Assembly: GCA_028622995.1 (NCBI GenBank)
Contig: JAJQJQ010000016.1
Span: 3,906,001 to 3,970,000 of the forward strand
Length of the DNA stretch: 64,000 nt
Direction of reading: 5' to 3'
From: Panagrolaimus kolymaensis
Lineage: Eukaryota; Nematoda; Chromadorea; Rhabditida; Panagrolaimidae
This document shows positions 1 to 15,503 of the stretch, in pieces; positions within the stretch are counted from its first letter, which is position 1; each line of letters opens with the position of its first letter. Below the pieces are notes generated by a model. It made no database searches. It had not been told where the DNA came from and saw only the letters and a list, made by a program, of their open reading frames with translations. A program made the translations under genes and the position numbers.

Positions 1-1060
1 TTTAACTCTTTGTTTCTTTTCATCTTTGTTGTTTTGTGTTGCTCTTTCATACTTGCTTCAAATTTTTAAATGATTAACCTTGCTTTTTTGTGAATTTTTA
101 TCATCACTTTCACTCATCTACCATCAAAATCTGGTAGACTCGTGCGCGTTGGTTTTTGTAAATAGATTCTCCTATATTATATTATGACCAAAAATGAAAA
201 ATATGACTTTTAAATTAAAAGAAAAAAGCAAAAAAAAGTTATTATAAACGAATTATGCGCGAAATTTAAAGTGAAGAAGAAAAATAAAAGGGGCACTTTG
301 TTGTTTTAAAAGCTTCGGAAATACACTTGATGGATAATTGGGTGAAGGAAAAGCATAACATATGACAGCAATTTTATATATTTTGCAGAAGCTTAAACTT
401 CTGTTGACTTAAGTAAATGTAATACTTGGAATAATATGACCTTTCCCCACACATCAATGGTGTCTTCTTATTCAAATTCAGAAACTCATAGAAGTGAAAC
501 AACAGCTTATGGAGTTTTGTCAAGCATAGGTTTGATTAGCTTATCAAGCTTTTTCTTAAGCATTATTAACTTTATTAAAATAAAAATACCTCAATTCTTA
601 CAGAACGCATAGAAAAAAAACTTCTAGCCTTTGAAAAGTTTTAATTTAATATATGAGACTGTAGAAAATTACGAAAGAAAAAAAGCTTTATTTAATAAAA
701 AAACAAATACTAAAAATGGATTTTAGTAGTTTGATTGAAATTTTCTCTTGTAATAACTTTTGAATTCTTCTTTTCCAAACACTTACAACCTGCTGCTACA
801 TAAATACAACTGTTTCTTGAAATGAAGTTGTACGAGGATATTAAAAAACAAAATTGCAATCCACAGACTGGAAATAAATAACGATGAAAAGATAAACTTG
901 TATGTGCGATTCATTTTTATATTCTAAACGGATACTTACTTTCATATGCCATGATATAAGAATTTATGTTCTCGATAAAAATATTGCAATAAACCATTCA
1001 CTAATCAAAAATAAGAACATATTTTTTAAAAACATTGAGGAAAGGCCTCTTGCGCAAAAA
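1..1060. other. non-coding, no feature seen
   Basis: AT-rich sequence with homopolymer A and T runs. No open frame of useful length on either strand and no recognisable RNA gene. Confidence 0.5.
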
Positions 1061-2716
1061 ACATATTGTGTTTAAAACCAATTCTGCCAATTTATTTTAA
1101 TATTTTCAAGAAAGTCGGCACCGGTCGAATTTTTTTTTGTTGAGATATATGCACCCCCGTTTTCGCATATGCTTAATTTGGCTAAATCCAAGAGGTTTTG
1201 GCCAGATGTGTACCTTATCATGGAGATACAACTACTTGAAGGTTTACTATTGAATTAATTCAAAATTATGCCATAATTCATTCTTGCGTTATATTTTTAT
1301 ATTCTCTTATGATTAATAGGTTTTCGACCATGGGGATTTCGAATTTGACCACCATAACCCTTTATGTATATACTAAACATCGATTTTTGACCAACGTGGC
1401 ATGGTTTTTTGCTCACCACGAGCCACAGAATCCCGCGGGCGGGATATTCTTATTACCATTCGAAAGAGCATGATTTTTTACCCTAGAAACAGGAATAATA
1501 TCTCGAAAAAAAATTCCGCACGATCATTTATGAATTTTAGAATGTTTCTTTTTACATAAATCAGCTAATAAGATCATTAAGAAAAAATTCGAAAAAATTC
1601 ATAATCACATATGAAAATTCAGAAAAGCTTACAGAACCATAGAATCAACCTTCCTGGATTTTTTGGTAACAATTTCATCCTTATTTGTTATGCAACATCA
1701 TGCACCTCGACCAACTGAAGCACTAACAGTGCTTAATGAACTTCAAAAATGTGTATAAATTCAGTATTTCCTATTTTTATTTTAGAATCATTTGTACAAT
1801 ATCAAATCGACGTCGTAGAATCCGAATCTGACCTCCGTTTTACTATTTTTCCTAGCTAAAAGCAATGTTTTGTGCATATGAAAAATATGCATATTAGAAG
1901 TCCTAATAACTCAAAAGCTATGACTTCACCCAGGCAAGTGGGCTTCAAATTCGGATTCTACGACGTCGATTTTATATAGTACAAATGATTCTAAAATAAA
2001 AATAGGAAATACTGAATTTATACATATTTTTGAAGTTCATTAAGCACTGTTAGTGCTTCAGTTGGTCGAGGTGCATGATGTTGCATAACAAATAAGGATG
2101 AAATTGTTACCAAAAAATCCAGGAAGGTTGATTCTATGGTTCTGTAAGCTTTTCTGAATTTTCATATGTGATTATGAATTTTTTCGAATTTTTTCTTAAT
2201 GATCTTATTAGCTGATTTATGTAAAAAGAAACATTCTAAAATTCATAAATGATCGTGCGGAATTTTTTTTCGAGATATTATTCCTGTTTCTAGGGTAAAA
2301 AATCATGCTCTTTCGAATGGTAATAAGAATATCCCGCCCGCGGGATTCTGTGGCTCGTGGTGAGCAAAAAACCATGCCACGTTGGTCAAAAATCGATGTT
2401 TAGTATATACATAAAGGGTTATGGTGGTCAAATTCGAAATCCCCATGGTCGAAAACCTATTAATCATAAGAGAATATAAAAATATAACGCAAGAATGAAT
2501 TATGGCATAATTTTGAATTAATTCAATAGTAAACCTTCAAGTAGTTGTATCTCCATGATAAGGTACACATCTGACCAAAACCTCTTGGATTTAGCCAAAT
2601 TAAGCATATGCGAAAACGGGGGTGCATATATCTCAACAAAAAAAATTTCGACCGGTGCCGACCGTTTCAAAAAAATTGACAGAATTGGTTTTAAAATAAA
2701 TATAAACAAAATATGC
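1061..2716. repeat. large foldback (inverted repeat) element, about 0.77-kb arms
   Basis: The left arm (about 1061-1833) reads as the reverse complement of the right arm (about 1944-2716), around a loop of roughly 110 bases. Matching landmarks are a GC-rich block around 1434-1446 mirrored at 2332-2347, GTCGGCACCGGTCG near 1115 mirrored as CGACCGGTGCCGAC near 2650, and the loop-proximal GACGTCGTAGAATCCGAAT mirrored at about 1950-1967. The arms differ by few substitutions and by small indels near the outer ends, so the element looks young. No transposase frame is present and no target-site duplication was recognised. Short open frames in the right arm (2518-2767) lie wholly inside the repeat and are not genes. 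It is probably a non-autonomous foldback transposon. Confidence 0.9.
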
Positions 2717-4270
2717 TGTAAGAAGATTGCAAAATTTTTAATGGGTTGTACAGCCGTATTCAAATGAAAGTTTACTTTATTTTCCTTGTCGGAAGAAAGA
2801 TATAAACGGATTCTACTGGCTTATAATCAATTTTTTACCAATATGAATAAATTTGAGGCATCTGAGCTAGGAATTTGATATGCCGATGAGGTGTATTCTT
2901 TTTTATCTATGTTATATTACATAAATTTAGTTTTATATATGGTGAGAAACGTTCTTTTCAACGCTTAATGAAAGAATAAAATTTTTGTAAAATGGAAGAT
3001 TCTCGTATCTCTGGAACCCAAAGATGTCTGATGCATAAAGGTCTAAAGATCCCAGGAAGAAGAGAAGGATAACATAATACCTATTCTAAAAAAGAAAGAA
3101 AAGTAGTCGTGGTGGTTATGTCAGACTAAAATGTGTTAAGGTTGGATATTGAAATATTTGTAAAAACATGGGGATTGTAAAAAGTAAACGCTGTGCTTGC
3201 TTAAAAATGTGATGATGGAGTGCGGCCACCAATATTAGCATTTGATGAGGTTCTTTTTTGAGTTAGGTCTGAGTTAACAGAAAACGTTAGGTGATAATAG
3301 GGAAGCTTTAGAGAAAAACTGGGATAAACGGCAGTATTAATTTTAAAGGCGTTGAAAATAAAGAGCGCAAGAATTAATATTCATGGAATATTTAGAAATC
3401 ATATTTAAAAAAAATAAGGAGAAAGCGTTCGAAGGGCATTCGTGCGCTCATTATAATTTATAAATAGCAAAAAGTTTAGAGCTTAAAAAGTTTAATGCTT
3501 GATTAAGATTTTTTTGTGTGGCATAGTTGAGTGGGAGTCGTAAAAAATAAACTTTAAAATTATGAGTTTGTAGTTTGCATTTAAATTATAAATAAAAGAA
3601 GGAACAACATAAAGTTGTTATTAATTTCTTTAATGAACAAAAAAATGTAAATGTCTGTTGAGTTGAGTAAGAAAGAACAATTTTTATTTATTTTTTTATT
3701 GCAGGCATTTTATTAATGAAGTCAAAGTCAACTTTTGGTCAAATATGTTTAAATATTGTTCATTTGTATCAACGTTATGGAACATTTTCGAGACTCAACT
3801 TTTCATTTAAAGCGTTTCTTTTAAATATTGCAAAATTCCTTCTAATACATAATAATATTAGATTTTTTCAGTTTTTTTGTGTTTTCTTTCAACATGCGGA
3901 TATTGCGTTGCGTATACATATTTTTGTTGCAATCCACGGGGTTTAAATGATTTCGTAATCGAAAATTTATCTCAAAATCTTTAAAAAGCCTCAAAATGTT
4001 TTTTATAAAACTCATAGGAAAGTCATTTTATTTATAATTGCAAATCAAAAAAAAATTAAATGTACAGAAGAAAAAAAATCCATTCAAGAAATAAATGGTG
4101 GTGTTTATGAAAAACAAAAAAGTTTGGCGCTTGAACGCATTTTTTTTATGTATTCATTACAATTTTGTCCTCGATTTTAGAACTATCCCATATGCGTGCG
4201 TGTCCCATTCTTTTGAATTTTTTCCTTCATTTTCATTAATATTCTACTTTACCTATCTATTAATTTTCTA
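2717..4270. other. non-coding upstream region of emr-1
   Basis: No convincing gene. One 76-codon frame at 3716-3946 is AT-driven, has no recognisable domain and no splice context. The stretch probably holds the emr-1 promoter, but no motif can be named. Confidence 0.45.
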
Positions 4271-4278
4271 ATTTCTAG
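4271..4278 (+). promoter_or_regulatory. 3' splice / probable trans-splice acceptor before emr-1
   Basis: ATTTCTAG matches the nematode acceptor consensus and lies 16 bases before the emr-1 start codon, after a pyrimidine-rich stretch. No coding exon is seen upstream, so spliced-leader addition is the simplest reading. A 5'-UTR intron is the alternative. Confidence 0.5.
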
Positions 4279-4294
4279 AAGCAGCCAAAGAAAG

Positions 4295-4945
4295 ATGTCT
4301 AACATTTTTGACGATCTCAGTGATGCTGATCTCCGGAATGAACTTCTCGTTCGTGGTATTAATGTTGGCCCAGTAACACCCCTTACTAGAAAAGTATATA
4401 TCAAAAAGCTCATGAATCTTGCAGCTAGTGATGATGCGGGCGCTTACACACGTCCTGAAAAAACTTTTGATTCTCCACGAGTTAATGCAACCGTTGAAGA
4501 TTTTGGAGAACACGAAGCTACTCCAGATGTAAATTTTTATTAAAATTTTCTCTGCATTCTTAAAACCATAATGATTTTTTAGAGTGAAGAAGCTGTTGAA
4601 ACAGTTATTGATGATATCAATCGTGACGACGATCCTCCTATTGTAGAAGAATCGGAAGAAGAATATACTGAATCATCACGTTATGTTACAAGAGAAGAAT
4701 CAATGCAGCGTTTTACTTCACCCCTTGCTCGGCGTCGTAAACAAAATAAAGTCAATCAATTCCGCATCAAATTTGTTCTCATGGTTTGTCTTGGAGCTTT
4801 GACAGCTCTTTTATTCGCAAACTTTGTTGTTTATCCTTTTATGGAAAAACAAAAGTTTATTGAAGCCCCACCAGCTTATCAAGCTGTCGAACAACATCCT
4901 CCAGCTTATCATTCAATTGAACCTCCCTCACAATCAGAACTCTGA
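4295..4945 (+). CDS. emr-1: emerin-like LEM-domain inner nuclear membrane protein
   Basis: Two exons (4295-4528, 4583-4945) give about 197 residues. The N-terminus is a LEM domain (about residues 1-45: start MSNIFDDLSDADLRNELL, then GINVGPVTPLTRKVYIKKL), the fold that binds barrier-to-autointegration factor. An acidic linker rich in Asp and Glu follows, then a basic stretch (LARRRKQNK) and one C-terminal transmembrane segment (about residues 147-167) with a short Pro-rich luminal tail. This is the emerin layout: a tail-anchored inner nuclear membrane protein linking lamina and chromatin with BAF. LEM2 would have two membrane segments and is excluded. In C. elegans emr-1 (M01D7.6) is next to egl-30 (M01D7.7), as here, which supports orthology. 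The C. elegans protein is somewhat shorter (about 166 aa, from memory). Confidence 0.93.
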
Positions 4946-7900
4946 AGTGTTTTTCTTCTTAATTACTTCTGGGCATTTTTCCACAAATTCTATGATCTAC
5001 TTTTTTGGTTTCAATTGAGATACTTTTTGTTATTGTTTCACTTTTTATTTTGATTTTTTCCGTTGATTTTCGCCTTTTTTCATTTTTAAGCATTTAACAT
5101 TATTATTCTTTGTTATTTTTTATGGTTATGTTTTATCCAGAAATACATAAATTATTGTTTCAAATTTTTTTTCATTATATACATAGCACAAAAATATGGA
5201 AATCTAAAGAGTTCAAAAGACCTCATATAGAAGAAATGAGAACTTGAATCCACTTCTACGAGCAGCCATAAAAGGCAATGTCGAAAACAATTAATGAAAA
5301 TGGACGTCTCAAAGCACAGTATGGAATGGAAGCATTTTAGAATGCCATTGCTGCTGCTGTTGCTTCATCTTCCTCCCTTTTTAGCTCTTTTTTTCTGAAC
5401 ATTAGATGGAGGAGTAGGAGTCTACTACTTTTATATTTCTGGAGTGCTCCAGAAAGAATAAGGTTCCTTTTTATACATACATAAAAAGGAATGTGTGCAT
5501 GCTTCTTTTTTTCCTCGCATTTTTTTCTATCATTTTTGTTTAAAGCGGAAAAAGAAGAAGAAGAGATGAGTTCCAGAAAGAGAAGTAAAGAGAAAAAGAA
5601 CGTGTAGTAAGTAGGCTCACTTGCTTCTTCTTTCCCTTTTCATTTTTATGAAGATGGAAAGGCAACTAACGATGGCAAATGCAACCAAGCACAACTGCAT
5701 CAATGGCAGCGGCAACCCCTTCTTTTTATTTTCATTCTCCTCAAAAAAGGTTGTTCGGACTCGTTTAAAAAGCAAGCAGCGGCAGAAAAAAGAAAAGAAA
5801 GAGAAAGCCTTTTTCAAAGCGGACACAAGAGACTCTTGTGTTTGTTCGCTTGCTTACGCTTCATGGCATTCATTTTATTCCATCTATTTTTTTCTTTTAG
5901 ACCTACAACGACATACTCTTCTTCTGTCCGTCATAACATTATTTTATATTTTTACTTTGACTCAAAAAAAATATTTCTCGATACACATACTGGAAAAAAA
6001 ATGCCCAAAAAATTCTTCTTTTGCTCACCATTCTAAAGCTCACTCTCGCGTTTGTGCTGCTTTTTCATTAACTGAAAATAAAAAGATGCATGCATGTTAC
6101 TTTTTTGTTTTCTTCATCATCATAGGACAAACTCAAAAGCTTTTTCAACCCTAAAAAACGATCGTTTGTCCTATATTCCACTCGATTTTTTATGTCGGTT
6201 TTTCTCTCTCTCTCTTTCTCTCCTTCCATCTCTTCTTTTTTTGTCACTTTTTTGTTAGTCTCTTGGTTGGCTACTTTTACTTCTAACAGCAGTAGTAGCA
6301 TCATCATTTAATAGAAGCAAGCAGAAGATGCAAGAAAAAAAAAACTAAACACAAGAAATGTTTGCTGCTGCCACTACTTTTTCGTTATTTTCAGTTTCCC
6401 CCAACATGCGCGTTATCCCATATTTTCTTGCCATTGCTTTTTAGGTCCCGGGCCTCAAAAAAGCTAAAAAAAATGAAACAAGCTAAGGAAGGTCTCCTAA
6501 CATTGGGACGTCGTTGTCGTCGTCACAGACTGTTCGGTGTCGTCGTCGTTTTCGTTTGCTGCGTTCAGGAAATAACAACAACATAAGACGTTCGCCTTTT
6601 TGTGAACGAAACAAATGAAGAGTTGATTTTTCCTTTTCACTTTTTTTCTTATTTGCGCAAAATGATTTTGTTTTTTAAAATTATTTTGGTTTTTTTTCAT
6701 GGTTGATCAAAAAGGCATTTTTATTTTTTCCCCTTTATCGTCACACACTCATTGCTTCTTTTTTTTACAATTTCGCACGCTTTTTATCGGCGGCAAATAC
6801 ATACATTACTCATATATTTCATACTGAATCATCATACGTTTTTAAAGAAATTATTGATTGGTTTAAAAGCTTAATTCTAACACAAATATTGGTCTTTAAC
6901 TTTGGTATTTTGATAATTATTTATTGATTTTTAATAGCCATTATCACTTTTAAGTATTCCACATACACAGCGCCTTGCGCAATTTTTTTCTTTTCTTGTT
7001 AATAACTTTGATGATGCGATCTGATATTTTTCATATCCCATAAATGATGGTCATTGCCCGCAACATTTTTTGTGTGTGGCAATAATAAAACCCTAAACGA
7101 CTATCGATTCATCCTATTTCTGCTTGTGATTGATGCTGCAGCACACTATGTTTTGAACATTTTTGGTTCAAAAAAACTTTTTTCTAAATAAACCATCACC
7201 ATTACTTTTTTGTTGTTGCTGCCTTTGGTCGTCGTTCCCCTAAAGAACCGAAGGTCCTTTTTTTGTCATGTCGTTATTTTTCTTATTTCCCTTTTTTTAG
7301 TTTTTGTTTTGCCTCTTCTTTTTACTTCATCTCTTTTTTATTTTTACGTCCCCGTTGACTCTGGAGGCCAAGGCTGCTGCCGGCCTGCCTCATTTTCGAC
7401 AAACGTTGGACGAAGCGATGAAATAACGCAACGAGACTGACACGCGTTTAGGCGTGTGGCTGGCTCTCTTTTTTCCCCTCACTTTTTTATATGTATTTTT
7501 TCTTTTTTTATGTTCATCACAACTACCACCCAGACTATGGGTGCACAAACCTCCAATAGCAGCAGCATCAGCAACAAAGCAAACGGCTACTGCCGCGGTT
7601 GCTTCTTTTTTATAATGCTGCTGCTTTTTTCTCTTTCTCCCTTTTGCTTTTGCTTTCTACTACCACTCGTCGTGTTGTTGACGATGCTATTGCTGCCAGC
7701 CCCTCTGCCATCGTTGTCCCTCTTTTATTGAAGAGACAGGGCGAATGAATGCTTTGCATTTAGTTTCGTTTTGTGGTAGAGTGTTGCCTCGAAAGAAAAA
7801 AAAGAAGCAAAAACTGTCGAACCCAATGACAACAACAACGGCAGCTTTTTGTGTCTCCAAAGCGTTGTCATTTTGTCTTTTGGTGCTTTAAAAAAGTGAT

Positions 7901-9626
7901 CGAAATTGATTTAGCTTAAAGAATATTCTTGTGTAATAATTACCTTTATATTTTTTGTATTTAAAAACAAAAAACCCTTACTTTTTAGCCTAAATACTTT
8001 TCAAATCGTTTTTATTTATTTGCCTTAAGGCTTTTATTTTTTCGGTTTTGAACACGTTTTTTGTTGCATTATTTCTAAATTGTGGCTTGTTTTTACATAC
8101 CCTTCAAAACCATATACGCATTTTCTCCCAAAAGTTGTTTAACAAAATACATATCCGTGTGACCATTTTTTTTATACTTAATCGAGCTATTGATTTTGTT
8201 TAAAAGAATAAAAAGGATGAGAGCTTAAATATACGTACATAGAAAATGCATCCTCTTCCTTTTTTTTTCTTCTAAACTTGACTAAATCACCAAAAAATTC
8301 TCTTTTTTTTTTTTGCAGGAGCGCCCAATTTATAGAAACGGGGAATTCAACCAAACGACGACGCAGTTTCGCGGGATCGTTCGCCGCCGCCACATTGCTT
8401 TATTTTTCCCGGATTTTTGAGTGCGTGTGCCGTATTCGCGCCTTAACACATCTGTCTCCCATCATCATCAGTCATTATTATTAATATTAATTGTTATAAC
8501 ATCATCTCCTTATATTACAATAACAAACACCACCATCATAATTAAAAAAAAGTTACTATTTTTGGTTTCTCAAAAACAGGAAAAACCAAAAAATAAACGT
8601 AAACCGGAAAAAAGCTTATTCCCTTCATCATCTTCTCATTTATTTTTTTGCCTTCTTCCATCATATTATTTTCTCTCCCACATTCTCGCTTTGTTTTTGG
8701 TGCCATTTTTTATTTAACTTTGGCATCAAACGGATTTTAATTAAATCGGTTATTATTTAATAATTATTTTAATTTTGCTTCTTTTTTGCGTAACTGCCGA
8801 TCCATTATTACCACCAACAATTACAACAAAGAAATATTTTGATCTGACATTCAATTATTTTTTTGATCATATAAAACGGAATCTTTTTTTACAATCATGT
8901 TAGTTATTTCTCTTCCATTTTTTATTGATTTATTTTTAATTCGTAAAAAACTTTTTCAGCAAAAAGGGTGTAACCGATTTTAAAGACAAAAAAATCATTC
9001 TTTTTCATTTTTGTTCATGAAAGAGGTGTTTACAATAAATAACTATCATCATCTCTATTCATATTACTTTTATTATTCAATTGAAAATATTGTAAAAGTT
9101 TCATCAAATATTATTAATTCAACAACAAAAGAAATTGGTGAAAAAATTATTTCAACTTTTTCTCATTTACCAACAACAACGAATTATTATAAAAAAGAAA
9201 AACAAGAAGACGTCAATTTATTATTTTTATTAAGTGTCGACGACGACAACAACAAAAATAATTATTTGAAGAATTCATCTCAAGCTTCATTAACTTTTTC
9301 TTTACCTTCGTTGTTGTTTATTCATTTGACTGTGCCGACATTGTCATCACAGCTTTGGTGTGACGATATAACCGCCGTCAACAACTAAAGCTTATTTTTT
9401 TGGGAATTGATTCTAATATTATTATAATACTTTTATATTTTCAACAAATAATTATCATCTGTCAAAAAGAAAACAAAGCTTCAATTTGTTTATTATTCAA
9501 TTCTCGCTTATCCTATCCCTTCCGTTTTCCCTTTTTTACGGTATTTAAACCGTTAATAGGGTTTTGGAACGGGTGGGAAGCGGTAAAAGAAAGCAAGAAA
9601 AGTAACTCCTGCTGCAGTCACTGCCT
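4946..9626. other. long non-coding region between emr-1 and egl-30
   Basis: About 4.7 kb, dominated by T-rich and pyrimidine-rich tracts with short trinucleotide runs (CAA, GTC, GCT types) and a CT microsatellite near 6201-6220. Several open frames of 60-177 codons occur, but they are low-complexity Phe/Ser/Leu-rich or Lys/Asn-rich translations with no domain and no consistent splice frame. It probably holds the egl-30 regulatory region and 5' UTR. A TTTTTTTGCAG acceptor-like site near 8308-8319 could belong to a 5'-UTR intron, but this is only a guess. Confidence 0.45.
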
Positions 9627-9673
9627 GCCGACGCCGGACGCGCGCACGATTGAGGAGCGGCGTCCGCGTCGGC
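9627..9673 (+). promoter_or_regulatory. GC-rich stem-loop in the egl-30 5' leader
   Basis: The arms GCCGACGCCGGACGC (9627-9641) and GCGTCCGCGTCGGC (9660-9673) are reverse complements except for one extra base, with an 18-base loop. The hairpin ends 23 bases before the egl-30 start codon, inside a short GC- and CpG-rich island (about 9610-9735) that stands out against AT-rich flanks. Transcription through it is inferred. A stable hairpin this close to an AUG could slow scanning or affect trans-splicing. Confidence 0.6.
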
Positions 9674-9696
9674 CTCGCTAAGCAACCACGGCCCCC

Positions 9697-12513
<2,817 letters not shown>

Positions 12514-14570
12514 TATCAGAAAAAAAAAGAAACCGCCAATGGTTTTCCTTCTTTTATCTCCCTCAGCCGGGTGAAAAATTAGATTCAAATTAAAAATGTC
12601 CATTTTTCTTTGTGTGTTTTTTATACTTCTTTTTCTTTTGCTACTACCTGCTGCTCTCTTTTTTTTCATAATTAAGAAAATTCTCATTATTAAAATTAGG
12701 ATTTTGTGTTTTACAAAAAAAAACTTTCCGGCTGTGTTCGTATATTTTTTTATTTATTCTTCATTCTTTATCAAATACGATGTTGTTGCTCTAATGAAAA
12801 AAGAAGGAGAAATTTTGACTTATTGAGAAAAAAAAGTTCAAGGCAAAAGAAAAATGAAACATAATACTTTGCTTTTTGCCCTTTCCTCTTTTTCTTTGTT
12901 AAGTTTTCGTCCACTTTTATTTTTAGTTAAAAAATTATTTTAAAAAACACTCAATTTTTATCAAAGTCCATCCATTTCATTTCATTCAACATCGTTTTTT
13001 GATAATTTTTTGAAAGAAAAAATTAATAAGCGAACCAACAACCTTAAAAGTTTCTAACCTTTTATTTCATACTATTATTATACTACTACGCTCAGCGTTT
13101 CTTTTTTCTTCTTCTTTTTCTCTCTCAAAAAAAGCCTCAATTGCTGCCCGATTTTTTTATACTACTTTATTTTTATTTTTTTGATTGAATTATTATTATT
13201 TGTAGTGTGTTTCTTTTATTATTTAAAAAATGAACTATTTTTTTCTTACAATGTTTTCATTTTCAGAGTTATTTTTTTGTTTTTATATTTTTTATCTTAA
13301 AAAAAATTTTGATGAATAGCAGAAACAGTCGCATAAAATGAAACTCCGTGTTTTTCTTCTTTCTTTTTTTTCCTCTCTCCAACTCGTTCGTAATATTGTA
13401 TCTTTTTTAAATTTTTTTTACTTTTATTTTTTATTTTATTAAGAGCTTTTAAGGCACACACACAAACACCGATACCACATCCTCCTTTTTTCATCTTCCT
13501 TTTTCTAATACTTATCATAATAGCTTTTCATCTAAAAAATCCTTAGGGAAAAACGGTTTTTGTGGTGGTAAAGAAAAATATCAAAAGCATTCAACACTCT
13601 TGGAATGTGTAAATAACCCGTGCCAAAGCTCTCGAGAAGGTCATGAGTGAAGAAGTTTAACAATTTTTTAAGCAGCGAAAAAATGAAAGAAGAGCTTTTT
13701 TATGTTCAAAAGTTTTTTACAAAACAATCTTTGATTTTAAGCACTTGATTTTCCTTGCTTTTTAAGCTATTTTTAGCTTTTCTTTTTAAAATAAAATAAA
13801 ATAATACAATTATTAACAATATTATTTTGATATTACTTTTTGCCGCAAAAGAAAAAAAGAAAATATGTGAATCGCTTTGCAGCTTTAGCTTTCGTAGATA
13901 ATGATTTATTTTTGTTTTTTGGTTAACCTTGTGTCTAAAATCAATGTATTTTTATTGTGAAGATAAAAGCTCTCTTTTTTTACATCAAAACTTGTTTTCC
14001 TTCTTTCGGTAAGTAATTTTTGAAAAATGGCTGAAATTATTTTTAGTTTGTACCCATTGATCAAAGTTACCAAGAAAATCACGCTCTCACTCTTCCTTCT
14101 TTTGTATTATTAATATTCCAACAATGTTGTTTTTATTTATTATTGCATACTGTTTTCTTTTTTATATATTTTAGTGGAGAAAAACAAATTTGAAAAAATA
14201 AGCTTTGTCATTGTGCGATTTATGGGGACAAAATAAAATTACACATAAAAATATGGAAAATCAGCTAATTAAAAAAATCTAAGTCAGAGAAATTGCAAGC
14301 CTCTCATGTACATTTTCATTTAAATAAAAAAGATGGATATTATTTATAAGCTTTACATTTTGCTTCCAAAGTCTTTGAACACAAAAAGATATATAACAAT
14401 AAGCAATAAATTGAAGAAGCATCATACATAACGAAAAAAAGGTGAACAGAAAATTGAATTTATCAAAAATGGGTATCGATGTTGGCATCTCTCTGATGCA
14501 AAAAGTTCAAATTCACTTTTTTTCAATTGCAAATAAATAGAAACACCCTATGTCATCTTAACAACGAAAA
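12514..14570. other. egl-30 3' region and intergenic DNA
   Basis: T-rich and AT-rich sequence after the egl-30 stop. Candidate poly(A) signals are too common to choose among. Frames of 65-76 codons (for example 12596-12826, 13297-13518) are low-complexity translations without domains. No gene is supported. Confidence 0.45.
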
Positions 14571-14578
14571 GTTATGCT

Positions 14579-15016
14579 TAGTGTTAAATTACCGACCGAA
14601 AAGTCGGTAATTACCGACTTACCGACCGACTTTTTACCGACCGATTTACCGACCGACCGTTTTTTTATACCGACATTTTACCGACTTTACCGACCGACAA
14701 AATTTTATACCGACATTTTTTTCTAAAGTTCTTATCAGGATTTGTTTTTCTTAAAAAGTAAATAGAAATACTAATTTTTTTGATGTTATTCATCACTTTT
14801 ATATTAAAAAAATGTATTTTTGACTAAGAACTGAAAGTTTTGTTGATTTTCTGATTCGAAAAAAAATTTTATATCGACTTATTACCGACCGATTTACCGA
14901 CCGACCATATTTTTATACCGACTTTTTACCGACTTTACCGACCGGGAGGAATTTCCATACCGACAAATTTTAGAATTTACCGACTTTTTTGTCGGTCGGT
15001 CGGTAATTTAACACTA
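14579..15016. mobile_element. hAT-type MITE with ACCGACC-rich subterminal repeats
   Basis: A 438-bp element with terminal inverted repeats starting TAGTGTTAAATTACCGACCG (left) and ending as its complement TCGGTAATTTAACACTA (right). It is flanked by the perfect 8-bp direct repeat GTTATGCT at 14571-14578 and 15017-15024. The 8-bp duplication and a terminus fitting the hAT consensus YARNG (here TAGTG) assign it to the hAT superfamily. The interior is packed with repeated ACCGAC/ACCGACC motifs in both orientations, typical of hAT subterminal transposase-binding repeats. It has no coding capacity, so it is non-autonomous. Confidence 0.88.
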
Positions 15017-15024
15017 GTTATGCT

Positions 15025-15470
15025 AACAGGTTCCGCAATCGAAAAAACAAATAAAAATTTTTTGTGGTTTAATTATTTTATTGTTAAAATGACTGAAAAA
15101 TATTTTTTTTACTGAATATTGAAAAAAAATTCAAATCAAGCTTAATAAAAATATATCTTGAAGCGAAAATGAATGCTTGAGTGTTACGTTCTTTTCCTTT
15201 GACTGTAGCTAAAAAAAATGAATACGCAGCCAAATTTTTATGACATTCAACTTTTTTCTCTTCTTTTTTTCTCCACGAACATTTTCTGCTACCTTGAACA
15301 TTATTTACAGCTTTTTGGATGTTTTTTTATAATCCATTATCTTGCTATCAAGGTTTGCATTGATATGAACTATAAAATCTGTTTTTTTAATACCAAAATC
15401 TCGCGAATCTCATTTGAATAACGTGTTATTTACTCTTTTTGCTATGTCGTTTTTCCATTGTATATACTTT
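15025..15470. other. non-coding upstream region of rps-17
   Basis: AT-rich. A 67-codon frame at 15218-15421 is hydrophobic low-complexity sequence without a domain. The stretch probably contains the rps-17 promoter. Confidence 0.4.
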
Positions 15471-15482
15471 TTTCTTTTCTAG
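15471..15482 (+). promoter_or_regulatory. probable trans-splice acceptor of rps-17
   Basis: TTTCTTTTCTAG is a strong nematode acceptor 21 bases before the rps-17 ATG, with no coding exon upstream. Nematode ribosomal protein mRNAs are commonly spliced-leader trans-spliced. Confidence 0.55.
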
Positions 15483-15503
15483 GCATCTATTTTATCCTCC
15501 ACA

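Noticed and set aside
2518..2767. Overlapping frames of 81 and 70 codons on both strands
   Set aside because: They lie in the right arm of the large inverted repeat, and the matching sequence in the left arm is not open to the same extent. They are repeat sequence, not a gene.
3716..3946. 76-codon frame starting MKSKSTFGQ
   Set aside because: Low-complexity hydrophobic translation of AT-rich DNA with no domain and no splice continuation.
5621..6154. 177-codon frame in the emr-1/egl-30 interval
   Set aside because: The longest frame in the gap, but its translation is Phe/Lys/Ser low complexity, it has no domain, and frames on the other strand overlap it.
6195..6225. CT-rich microsatellite
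   Set aside because: A simple repeat in non-coding DNA with nothing further to support a function.
9011..9388. 125-codon frame upstream of egl-30
   Set aside because: Rich in Tyr, Asn and Ser from repeated AAT/CAA triplets, with no domain. It is more likely 5'-leader or promoter DNA.
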